Positions 13,390 to 24,942 of a stretch of DNA of 64,000 nt are shown here, one piece after another. Numbering within the stretch: position 1 is the first letter of the stretch; each line of letters opens with the position of its first letter. The translations under genes were made by a program, and so were the position numbers. Origin of the DNA: Liolophura sinensis. Lineage: Eukaryota > Mollusca > Polyplacophora > Chitonida > Chitonidae. The notes below the pieces were generated by a model, which was not told the DNA's origin, did not search any database, and saw only the letters and a program-made list of their open reading frames with translations. The stretch covers positions 1 to 64,000 of the forward strand of contig NW_027017975.1 in the NCBI RefSeq assembly GCF_032854445.1. Reading direction: 5' to 3'.

Positions 13390-16300
13390 GACGTCGTCTG
13401 TGCTACCGAAGGGCACATAACTTATAATGAACAGTTGAATATAGTAATGACCAGTCGCGATTGTACATAGTTAATGTAGCCGATTTCAATTCGCAAAAAG
13501 ACCAGGCAAAAATCCAAAAGTGGAAAAACTGTTCCAATGCTGTTGGTAAGAGGCTAATCCGACGTATTTTTTGACGAGAAATCGAATGGTGCAAACCGCG
13601 TTGCTCTCCGACCAATACTTTTGGCTGTAGCCACAAATGAATAATCATTGATGTCAAGATCACGTGCCCAGCAACGGCTCTTACTCCATGGAAACCAAGG
13701 AAATTTGCAATTTTTCAACAGCTGGAGATGCCTGGCCCAATTGCGCATCTTTTGGCACCTTATTGATGTGGGTCAGTGTTCAATTGTACTTTTTACAGCG
13801 GACTGTATCAAGTACCTTGTGTTTTTCTTATATACAAATGGTGTGGTTTTTCTACATGTAGATAAAGACATTGAGTTTATCTTCGACTTAGAAGTAAGAC
13901 AACTCCTGGGTGAGTTAAATGGGCTTGGCCCAAAGATTTGACGTCGTCTGGGCTACCGAAGGGCACATAACTTATAATGAAAAGTTGAATATAGTAATGA
14001 CCAGTCGCGATTGTACATAGTTAATGTAGCCGATTTCAATTCGCAAAAAGACCAGGCAAAAATCCAAAAGTGGAAAAACTGTTTCAATGCTGCTGGTAAG
14101 AGGCTAATCCGACGTATTTTTTGACGAGAAATCGAATGGTGCAAACCGCGTTGCTCTCCGACCAATACTTTTGGCTGTAGCCACAAATGAATAATCATTG
14201 ATGTCAAGATCACGTGCCCAGCAACGGCTCTTTCTCCATGGAAACCAAGGAAATTTGCAATTTTTCAACAGCTGGAGATGCCTGGCCCAATTACGCATCT
14301 TTTGGCACCATATTGATGTGGGTCAGTGTTCAATTGTACTTTTTACAGCGGACTGTATCAAGTACCTTGTGTTTTTTTTATATACAAATGGTGTGGTTTT
14401 TCTACATGTAGATAAAGACATTGAGTTTGTCTTCGACTTAGAAGTAAGACATTTGCTGGGTGAGTTAAATGGGCTTGGCCCATAGATTTGACGTCGTCTG
14501 GGCTACCGAAGGGCACATAACTTATAATGAAAAGTTGAATATAGTAATGACCAGTCGCGATTGTACATAGTTAATGTAGCCGATTTCAATTCGCAAAAAG
14601 ACCAGGCAAAAATCCAAAAGTGGAAAAACTGTTCCAATGCTGCTGGTAAGAGGCTAATCCGACGTATTTTTTGACGAGAAATCGAATGGTGCAAACCGCG
14701 TTGCTCTCCGACCAATACTTTTGGCTGTAGCCACAAATGAATAATCATTGATGTCAAGATCACGTGCCCAGCAACGGCTCTTACTCCATGGAAACCAAGG
14801 AAATTTGCAATTTTTCAACAGCTGGAGATGCCTGGCCCAATTGCGCATCTTTTGGCACCTTATTGATGTGGGTCAGTGTTCAATTGTACTTTTTACAGCG
14901 GACTGTATCAAGTACCTTGTGTTTTTTTTATATACAAATGGTGTGGTTTTTCTACATGTAGATAAAGACATTGAGTTTGTCTTCAACTTAGAAGTAAGAC
15001 AACTGCTGGGTGAGTTAAATGGGCTTGGCCCAAAGATTTGACGTCGTCTGGGCTACCGAAGGGCACATAAGTTATAATGAAAAGTTGAATATAGTAATGA
15101 CCAGTCGCGATTGTACATAGTTAATGTAGCCGATTTCAATTCGCAAAAAGACCAGGCAAAAATCCAAAAGTAGAAAAACTGTTCCAATGCTGCTGGTAAG
15201 AGGCTAATCCGACGTATTTTTTGACGAGAAATCGAATGGTGCAAACCGCGTTGCTCTCCGACCAATACTTTTGGCTGTAGCCACAAATGAATAATCATTG
15301 ATGTAAAAATCACGTGCCCAGCAACGGCTCTTACTCCATGGAAACCAAGGAAATTTGCAATTTTTCAACAGCTGGAGATGCCTGGCCCAATTGCGCATCT
15401 TTTGGCACCTTATTGATGTGGGTCAGTGTTCAATTGTACTTTTTACAGCGGACTGTATCAAGTACCTTGTGTTTTTTTTATATACAAATGGTGTGGTTTT
15501 TCTACATGTAGATAAAGACATTGAGTTTGTCTTCGACTTAGAAGTAAGACATTTGCTGGGTGAGTTAAATGGGCTTGGCCCAAAGATTTGACGTCGTCTG
15601 GGCTACCGAAGGGCACATAACTTATAATGAAAAGTTGAATATAGTAATGACCAGTCGCGATTGTACATAGTTAATGTAGCCGATTTCAATTCGCAAAAAG
15701 ACCAGGCAAAAATCCAAAAGTGGAAAAACTGTTCCAATGCTGTTGGTAAGAGGCTAATCCGACGTATTTTTTGACGAGAAATCGAATGGTGCAAACCGCG
15801 TTGCTCTCCGACCAATACTTTTGGCTGTAGCCACAAATGAATAATCATTGATGTCAAGATCACGTGCCCAGCAACGGCTCTTACTCCATGGAAACCAAGG
15901 AAATTTGCAATTTTTCAACAGCTGGAGATGCCTGGCCCAATTGCGCATCTTTTGGCACCTTATTGATGTGGGTCAGTGTTCAATTGTACTTTTTACAGCG
16001 GACTGTATCAAGTACCTTGTGTTTTTCTTATATACAAATGGTGTGGTTTTTCTACATGTAGATAAAGACATTGAGTCTATCTTCGACTTAGAAGTAAGAC
16101 AACTCCTGGGTGAGTTAAATGGGCTTGGCCCAAAGATTTGACGTCGTCTGGGCTACCGAAGGGCACATAACTTATAATGAAAAGTTGAATATAGTAATGA
16201 CCAGTCGCGATTGTACATAGTTAATGTAGCCGATTTCAATTGGCAAAAAGACCAGGCAAAAATCCAAAAGTGGAAAAACTGTTTCAATGCTGCTGGTAAG

Positions 16301-16690
16301 AGGCTAATCCGATGTATTTTTTGACGAGAAATCGAATGGTGCAAACCGCGTTGCTCTCCGACCAATACTTTTGGCTGTAGCCACAAATGAATAATCATTG
16401 ATGTCAAGATCACGTGCCCAGCAACGGCTCTTTCTCCATGGAAACCAAGGAAATTTGCAATTTTTCAACAGCTGGAGATGCCTGGCCCAATTGCGCATCT
16501 TTTGGCACCTTATTGATGTGGGTCAGTGTTCAATTGTACTTTTTACAGCGGACTGTATCAAGTACCTTGTGTTTTTTTTATATACAAATGGTGTGGTTTT
16601 TTCTACATGTAGATAAAGACATTGAGTTTGTCTTCGACTTAGAAGTAAGACATTTGCTGGGTGAGTTAAATGGGCTTGGCCCAAAGATTT
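13390..16690 (+). repeat. Higher-order repeat, 6 units (3,300 bp), copy 2
   Basis: This block repeats 10090-13389 unit by unit at an offset of 3,300. Rare variants are shared in register: CCCATAGAT (unit 13940), CATAAGTTA with GATGTAAAAAT (15040), GAGTCTATC (15590) and CGATGTAT with CTTTCTCC (16140). I noticed only about seven differences over 3.3 kb, including AATTGGC near 16242 and one extra T near 16600. Such similarity implies a recent block duplication, probably by unequal exchange. Neither the units before 10090 nor those after 16690 continue the six-unit order. Confidence 0.93.
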
Positions 16691-19600
16691 GACGTCGTCT
16701 GTGCTACCGAAGGGCACATAACTTATAATGAACAGTTGAATATAGTAATGACCAGTCGCGATTGTACATAATTAGTGTAGCCCATTTCAATTCGCAAAAA
16801 GACCAGGCAAAAATCCAAAAGTGGAAAAACTGTTCCAATGCTGCTGGTAAGAGGCTAATCCGACGTATTTTTTGACGAGAAATCGAATGGTGCAAACCGC
16901 GTTGCTCTCCGACCAATACTTTTGGCTGTAGCCACAAATGAATAATCATTGATGTAAAGATCACGTGCCCAGCAACGGCTCTTACTCCATGGAAACCAAG
17001 GAAATTTGCAATTTTTCAACAGCTGGAGATGCCTGGCCCAATTGCGCATCTTTTGGCACCTTATTGATGTGGGTCAGTGTTCAATTGTACTTTTTACAGC
17101 GGACTGTATCAAGTACCTTGTGTTTTTTTTATATACAAGTGGTGTGGTTTTTCTACATGTAGATAAAGACATTGAGTTTGTCTTCGACTTAGAAGTAAGA
17201 CATTTGCTGGTGAGTTAAATGGGCTTGGCCCAAAGATTTGACGTCGTCTGGGCTACCGAAGGGCACATAACTTATAATGAAAAGTTGAATATAGTAATGA
17301 CCAGTCGCCATTGTACATAGTTAATGTAGCCGATTTCAATTCGCTAAAAGACCAGGCAAAAATCCAAAAGTGGAAAAACTGTTCCAATGCTGTTGGTAAG
17401 AGGCTAATCCGACGTATTTTTTGACGAGAAATCGAATGGTGCAAACCGCGTTGCTCTCCGACCAATACTTTTGGCTGTAGCCACAAATGAATAATCATTG
17501 ATGTCAAGATCACGTGCCCAGCAACGGCTCTTACTCCATGGAAACCAAGGAAATTTGCAATTTTTCAACAGCTGGAGATGCCTGGCCCAATTGCGCATCT
17601 TTTGGCACCTTATTGATGTGGGTCAGTGTTCAATTGTACTTTTTACAGCGCACTGTATCAAGTACCTTGTGTTTTTCTTATATACAAATGGTGTGGTTTT
17701 TCTACATGTAGATAAAGACATTGAGTTTATCTTCGACTTAGAAGTAAGACAACTCCAGGGTGAGTTAAATGTGCTTGGCCCAAAGATTTGACGTCGTCTG
17801 GGCTACCGAAGGGCACATAACTTATAATGAAAAGTTGAATATAGTAATGACCAGTCGCGATTGTACATAGTTAGTGTAGCCGATTTCAATTCGCAAAAAG
17901 ACCAGGCAAAAATCCAAAAGTGGAAAAACTGTTTCAATGCTGCTGGTAAGAGGCTAATCCGATGTATTTTTTGACGAGAAATCGAATGGTGCAAACCGCG
18001 TTGCTCTCCGACCAATACTTTTGGCTGTAGCCACAAATGAATAATCATTGATGTCAAGATCACGTGCCCAGCAACGGCTCTTTCTCCATGGAAACCAAGG
18101 AAATTTGCAATTTTTCAACAGCTGGAGATGCCTGGCCCAATTACGCATCTTTTGGCACCATATTGATGTGGGTCAGTGTTCAATTGTACTTTTTACAGCG
18201 GACTGTATCAAGTACCTTGTGTTTTTTTTATATACAAATGGTGTGGTTTTTCTACATGTAGATAAAGACATTGAGTTTGTCTTCGACTTAGAAGTAAGAC
18301 ATTTGCTGGGGGAGTTAAATGGGCTTGGCCCAAAGATTTGACGTCGTCTGGGCTACCGAAGGGCACATAACTTATAATGAAAAGTTGAATATAGTAATGA
18401 CCAGTCGCGACTGTACATAGTTAATGTAGCCCATTTCAATTCGCAAAAAGACCAGGCAAAAATCCAAAAGTGGAAAAACTGTTCCAATGCTGCTGGTAAG
18501 AGGCTAATCCGACGTATTTTTTGACGAGAAATCGAATGGTGCAAACCGCGTTGCTCTCCGACCAATACTTTTGGCTGTAGCCACAAATGAATAATCATTG
18601 ATGTCAAGATCACGTGCCCAGCAACGGCTCTTACTCCATGGAAACCAAGGAAATTTGCAATTTTTCAACAGCTGGAGATGCCTGGCCCAATTGCGCATCT
18701 TTTGGCACCTTATTGATGTGGGTCAGTGTTCAATTGTACTTTTACAGCGGACTGTATCAAGTACCTTGTGTTTTTTTTATATACAAATGGTGTGGTTTTT
18801 CTACATGTAGATAAAGACATTGAGTTTATCTTCAACTTAGAAGTAAGACAACTGCTGGGTGAGTTAAATGGGCTTGGCCCAAAGATTTGACGTCGTCTGG
18901 GCTACCGAAGGGCACATAAGTTATAATGAAAAGTTGAATATAGTAATGACCAGTCGCGATTGTACATAGTTAATGTAGCCGATTTCAATTCGCAAAAAGA
19001 CCAGGCAAAAATCCAAAAGTAGAAAAACTGTTCCAATGCTGCTGGTAAGAGGCTAATCCGACGTATTTTTGGACGAGAAATCGAATGGTGCAAACCGCGT
19101 TGCTCTCCGACCAATACTTTTGGCTGTAGCCACAAATGAATAATCATTGATGTCAAGATCACGTGCCCAGCAACGGCTCTTACTCCATGGAAACCAAGGA
19201 AATTTGCAATTTTTCAACAGCTGGAGATGCCTGGCCCAATTGCGCATCTTTTGGCACCTTATTGATGTGGGTCAGTGTTCAATTGTACTTTTTACAGCGG
19301 ACTGTATCAAGTACCTTGTGTTTTTTTTATATACAAATGGTGTGGTTTTTCTACATGTAGATAAAGACATTGAGTTTGTCTTCGACTTAGAAGTAAGACA
19401 ACTGCTGGGTGAGTTAAATGGGCTTGGCCCAAAGATTTGACGTCGTCTGGGCTACCGAAGGGCACATAACTTATAATGAAAAGTTGAATATAGTAATGAC
19501 CAGTCGCGATTGTACATAGTTAATGTAGCCGATTTCAATTAGCAAAAAGACCAGGCAAAAATCCAAAAGTGGAAAAACTGTTCCAATGCTGCTGGTAAGA

Positions 19601-20538
19601 GGCTAATCCGACGTATTTTTTGACGAGAAATCGAATGGTGCAAACCGCGTTGCTCTCCGACCAATACTTTTGGCTGTAGCCACAAATGAATAATCATTGA
19701 TGTAAAGATCACGTGCCCAGCAACGGCTCTTACTCCATGGAAACCAAGGAAATTTGCAATTTTTCAACAGCTGGAGATGCCTGGCCCAATTGCGCATCTT
19801 TTGGCACCTTATTGATGTGGGTCAGTGTTCAATTGTACTTTTTACAGCGGACTGTATCAAGTACCTTGTGTTTTTTTTATATACAAATGGTGTGGTTTTT
19901 CTACATGTAGATAAAGACATTGAGTTTATCTTCAACTTAGAAGTAAGACAACTGCTGGGTGAGTTAAATGGGCTTGGCCCAAAGATTTGACGTCGTCTGG
20001 GCTACCGAAGGGCACATAAGTTATAATGAAAAGTTGAATATAGTAATGACCAGTCGCGATTGTACATAGTTAATGTAGCCGATTTCAATTCGCAAAAAGA
20101 CCAGGCAAAAATCCAAAAGTAGAAAAACTGTTCCAATGCTGCTGGTAAGAGGCTAATCCGACGTATTTTTGGACGAGAAATCGAATGGTGCAAACCGCGT
20201 TGCTCTCCGACCAATACTTTTGGCTGTAGCCACAAATGAATAATCATTGATGTCAAGATCACGTGCCCAGCAACGGCTCTTACTCCATGGAAACCAAGGA
20301 AATTTGCAATTTTTCAACAGCTGGAGATGCCTGGCCCAATTGCGCATCTTTTGGCACCTTATTGATGTGGGTCAGTGTTCAATTGTACTTTTTACAGCGG
20401 ACTGTATCAAGTACCTTGTGTTTTTTTTATATACAAATGGTGTGGTTTTTCTACATGTAGATAAAGACATTGAGTTTGTCTTCGACTTAGAAGTAAGACA
20501 ACTGCTGGGTGAGTTAAATGGGCTTGGCCCAAAGATTT
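16691..20538 (+). repeat. C-G-A-E mosaic block with a 1.1-kb dimer
   Basis: Units start at 16691 (B), 17240 (C, with AACTCCAGG and AATGTGCTTGG), 17790 (G), 18340 (A-like, one T missing before ACAGCGG, CTTCAAC), 18890 (E with TTTTTGGACG), 19439 (F left part, then GAGTTTATCTTCAAC) and 19989 (E with TTTTTGGACG). From about 18,820 to 20,700 the sequence repeats with a period of 1,100: the GAGTTTATCTTCAAC, CATAAGTTA, GTAGAAAA and TTTTTGGACG series occurs twice. The C-G-A-E run recurs far away at 51351-53550. Confidence 0.88.
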
Positions 20539-23500
20539 GACGTCGTCTGGGCTACCGAAGGGCACATAACTTATAATGAAAAGTTGAATATAGTAATGAC
20601 CAGTCGCGATTGTACATAGTTAATGTAGCCGATTTCAATTAGCAAAAAGACCAGGCAAAAATCCAAAAGTGGAAAAACTGTTCCAATGCTGCTGGTAAGA
20701 GGCTAATCCGACGTATTTTTTGACGAGAAATCGAATGGTGCAAACCGCGTTGCTCTCCGATTAATACTTTTGGCTGTAGCCACAAATGAATAATCATTGA
20801 TGTCAAGATCACGTGCCCAGCAACGGCTCTTACTCCATGGAAACCAAGGAAATTTGCAATTTTTCAACAGCTGGAGATGCCTGGCCCAATTGCGCATCTT
20901 TTGGCACCTTATTGATGTGGGTCAGTGTTCAATTGTACTTTTTACAGCGGACTGTATCAAGTACCTTGTGTTTTTTTTTATATACAAATGGTGTGGTTTT
21001 TCTACATGTAGATAAAGACATTGAGTTTGTCTTCGACTTAGAAGTACGACATTTGCTGGGTGAGTTAAATGGGCTTGGCCCAAAGATTTGACGTCGTCTG
21101 GGCTACCGAAGGGCACATAACTTATAATGAAAAGTTGAATATAGTAATGACCAGTCGCGATTGTACATAGTTAATGTAGCCGATTTCAATTAGCAAAAAG
21201 ACCAGGCAAAAATCCAAAAGTGGAAAAACTGTTCCAATGCTGTTGGTAAGAGGCTAATCCGACGTATTTTTTGACGAGAAATCGAATGGTGCAAACCGCG
21301 TTGCTCTCCGACCAATACTTTTGGCTGTAGCCACAAATGAATAATCATTGATGTCAAGATCACGTGCCCAGCAACGGCTCTTACTCCATGGAAACCAAGG
21401 AAATTTGCAATTTTTCAACAGCTGGAGATGCCTGGCCCAATTGCGCATCTTTTGGCACCTTATTGATGTGGGTCAGTGTTCAATTGTACTTTTTACAGCG
21501 CACTGTATCAAGTACCTTGTGTTTTTCTTATATACAAATGGTGTGGTTTTTCTACATGTAGATAAAGACATTGAGTTTATCTTCGACTTAGAAGTAAGAC
21601 AACTCCTGGGTGAGTTAAATGGGCTTGGCCCAAAGATTTGACGTCGTCTGGGCTACCGAAGGGCACATAACTTATAATGAAAAGTTGAATATAGTAATGA
21701 CCAGTCGCGATTGTACATAGTTATTGTAGCCGATTTCAATTCGCAAAAAGACCAGGCAAAAATCCAAAAGTGGAAAAACTGTTCCAATGCTGCTGGTAAG
21801 AGGCTAATCCGACGTATTTTTTGACGAGAAATCGAATGGTGCAAACCGCGTTGCTCTCCGACCAATACTTTTGGCTGTAGCCACAAATGAATAATCATTG
21901 ATGTCAAGATCACGTGCCCAGCAACGGCTCTTACTCCATGGAAACCAAGGAAATTTGCAATTTTTCAACAGCTGGAGATGCCTGGCCCAATTGCGCATCT
22001 TTTGGCACCTTATTGATGTGGGTCAGTGTTCAATTGTACTTTTTACAGCGGACTGTATCAAGTACCTTGTGTTTTTTTTTATATACAAATGGTGTGGTTT
22101 TTCTACATGTAGATAAAGACATTGAGTTTGTCTTCGACTTAGAAGTAAAACATTTGCTGGGTGAGTTAAATGGGCTTGGCCCAAAGATTTGACGTCGTCT
22201 GTGCTACCGAAGGGCACATAACTTATAATGAACAGTTGAATATAGTAATGACCAGTCGCGATTGTACATAGTTAGTGTAGCCCATTTCAATTCGCAAAAA
22301 GACCAGGCAAAAATCCAAAAGTGGAAAAACTGTTCCAATGCTGCTGGTAAGAGGCTAATCCGACGTATTTTTTGACGAGAAATCGAATGGTGCAAACCGC
22401 GTTGCTCTCCGACCAATACTTTTGGCTGTAGCCACAAATGAATAATCATTGATGTAAAGATCACGTGCCCAGCAACGGCTCTTACTCCATGGAAACCAAG
22501 GAAATTTGCAATTTTTCAACAGCTGGAGATGCCTGGCCCAATTGCGCATCTTTTGGCACCTTATTGATGTGGGTCAGTGTTCAATTGTACTTTTTACAGC
22601 GGACTGTATCAAGTACCTTGTGTTTTTTTTTATATACAAATGGTGTGGTTTTTCTACATGTAGATAAAGACATTGAGTTTGTCTTCGACTTAGAAGTAAA
22701 ACATTTGCTGGGTGAGTTAAATGGGCTTGGCCCAAAGATTTGACGTCGTCTGTGCTACCGAAGGGCACATAACTTATAATGAACAGTTGAATATAGTAAT
22801 GACCAGTCGCGATTGTACATAGTTAGTGTAGCCCATTTCAATTCGCAAAAAGACCAGGCAAAAATCCAAAAGTGGAAAAAACTGTTCCAATGCTGCTGGT
22901 AAGAGGCTAATCCGACGTATTTTTTGACGAGAAATCGAATGGTGCAAACCGCGTTGCTCTCCGACCAATACTTTTGGCTGTAGCCACAAATGAATAATCA
23001 TTGATGTAAAGATCACGTGCCCAGCAACGGCTCTTACTCCATGGAAACCAAGGAAATTTGCAATTTTTCAACAGCTGGAGATGCCTGGCCCAATTGCGCA
23101 TCTTTTGGCACCTTATTGATGTGGGTCAGTGTTCAATTGTACTTTTTACAGCGGACTGTATCAAGTACCTTGTGTTTTTTTTATATACAAATGGTGTGGT
23201 TTTTCTACATGTAGATAAAGACATTGAGTTTGTCTTCGACTTAGAAGTAAGACATTTGCTGGGTGAGTTAAATGGGCTTGGCCCAAAGATTTGACGTCGT
23301 CTGGGCTACCGAAGGGCACATAACTTATAATGAAAAGTTGAATATAGTAATGACCAGTCGCGATTGTACATAGTTAATGTAGCCGATTTCAATTCGCAAA
23401 AAGACCAGGCAAAAATCCAAAAGTGGAAAATTTGTTCCAATGCTGTTGGTAAGAGGCTAATCCGACGTATTTTTTGACGAGAAATCGAATGGTGCAAACC

Positions 23501-24942
23501 GCGTTGGTCTCCGACCAATACTTTTGGCTGTAGCCACAAATGAATAATCATTGATGTCAAGATCACGTGCCCAGCAACGGCTCTTACTCCATGGAAACCA
23601 AGGAAATTTGCAATTTTTCAACAGCTGGAGATGCCTGGCCCAATTGCGCATCTTTTGGCACCTTATTGATGTGGGTCAGTGTTCAATTGTACTTTTTACA
23701 GCGCACTGTATCAAGTACCTTGTGTTTTTCTTATATACAAATGGTGTGGTTTTTCTACATGTAGATAAAGACATTGAGTTTATCTTCGACTTAGAAGTAA
23801 GACAACTCCTGGGTGAGTTAAATGTGCTTGGCCCAAAGATTTGACGTCGTCTGGGCTACCGAAGGGCACATAACTTATAATGAAAAGTTGAATATAGTAA
23901 TGACCAGTCGCGATTGTACATAGTTAGTGTAGCCGATTTCAATTCGCAAAAAGACCAGGCAAAAATCCAAAAGTGGAAAAACTGTTTCAATGCTGCTGGT
24001 AAGAGGCTAATCCGATGTATTTTTTGACGAGAAATCGAATGGTGCAAACCGCGTTGCTCTCCGACCAATACTTTTGGCTGTAGCCACAAATGAATAATCA
24101 TTGATGTCAAGATCACGTGCCCAGCAACGGCTCTTTCTCCATGGAAACCAAGGAAATTTGCAATTTTTCAACAGCTGGAGATGCCTGGCCCAATTACGCA
24201 TCTTTTGGCACCATATTGATGTGGGTCAGTGTTCAATTGTACTTTTTACAGCGGACTGTATCAAGTACCTTGTGTTTTTTTTATATACAAATGGTGTGGT
24301 TTTTCTACATGTAGATAAAGACATTGAGTTTGTCTTCGACTTAGAAGTAAGACATTTGCTGGGGGAGTTAAATGGGCTTGGCCCAAAGATTTGACGTCGT
24401 CTGGGCTACCGAAGGGCACATAACTTATAATGAAAAGTTGAATATAGTAATGACCAGTCGCGACTGTACATAGTTAATGTAGCCGATTTCAATTCGCAAA
24501 AAGACCAGGCAAAAATCCAAAAGTGGAAAAACTGTTCCAATGCTGCTGGTAAGAGGCTAATCCGACGTATTTTTGGACGAGAAATCGAATGGTGCAAACC
24601 GCGTTGCTCTCCGACCAATACTTTTGGCTGTAGCCACAAATGAATAATCATTGATGTCAAGATCACGTGCCCAGCAACGGCTCTTACTCCATGGAAACCA
24701 AGGAAATTTGCAATTTTTCAACAGCTGGAGATGCCTGGCCCAATTGCGCATCTTTTGGCACCTTATTGATGTGGGTCAGTGTTCAATTGTACTTTTTACA
24801 GCGGACTGTATCAAGTACCTTGTGTTTTTTTTATATACAAATGGTGTGGTTTTTCTACATGTAGATAAAGACATTGAGTTTGTCTTCGACTTAGAAGTAA
24901 GACAACTGCTGGGTGAGTTAAATGGGCTTGGCCCAAAGATTT
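20539..24942 (+). repeat. Higher-order repeat, 8 units (~4.4 kb), copy 1
   Basis: Units: F with GATTAAT, T9 and GTACGAC (20539); F/C (21090); A with TTATTGTAG, T9 and GTAAAACAT (21640); B with T9 and GTAAAACAT (22191); B (22743); C with AATGTGCTTGG (23293); G (23843); A/E hybrid with CGACTGTAC and TTTTTGGACG (24393). The first three units recur about 4,404 bases downstream with the same rare variants. The two neighbouring B units (22191, 22743) correspond to a single B unit in the second copy, so one B was gained or lost. The unit at 22191 shares T9 and GTAAAACAT with its left neighbour, a sign of local conversion. Confidence 0.88.
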
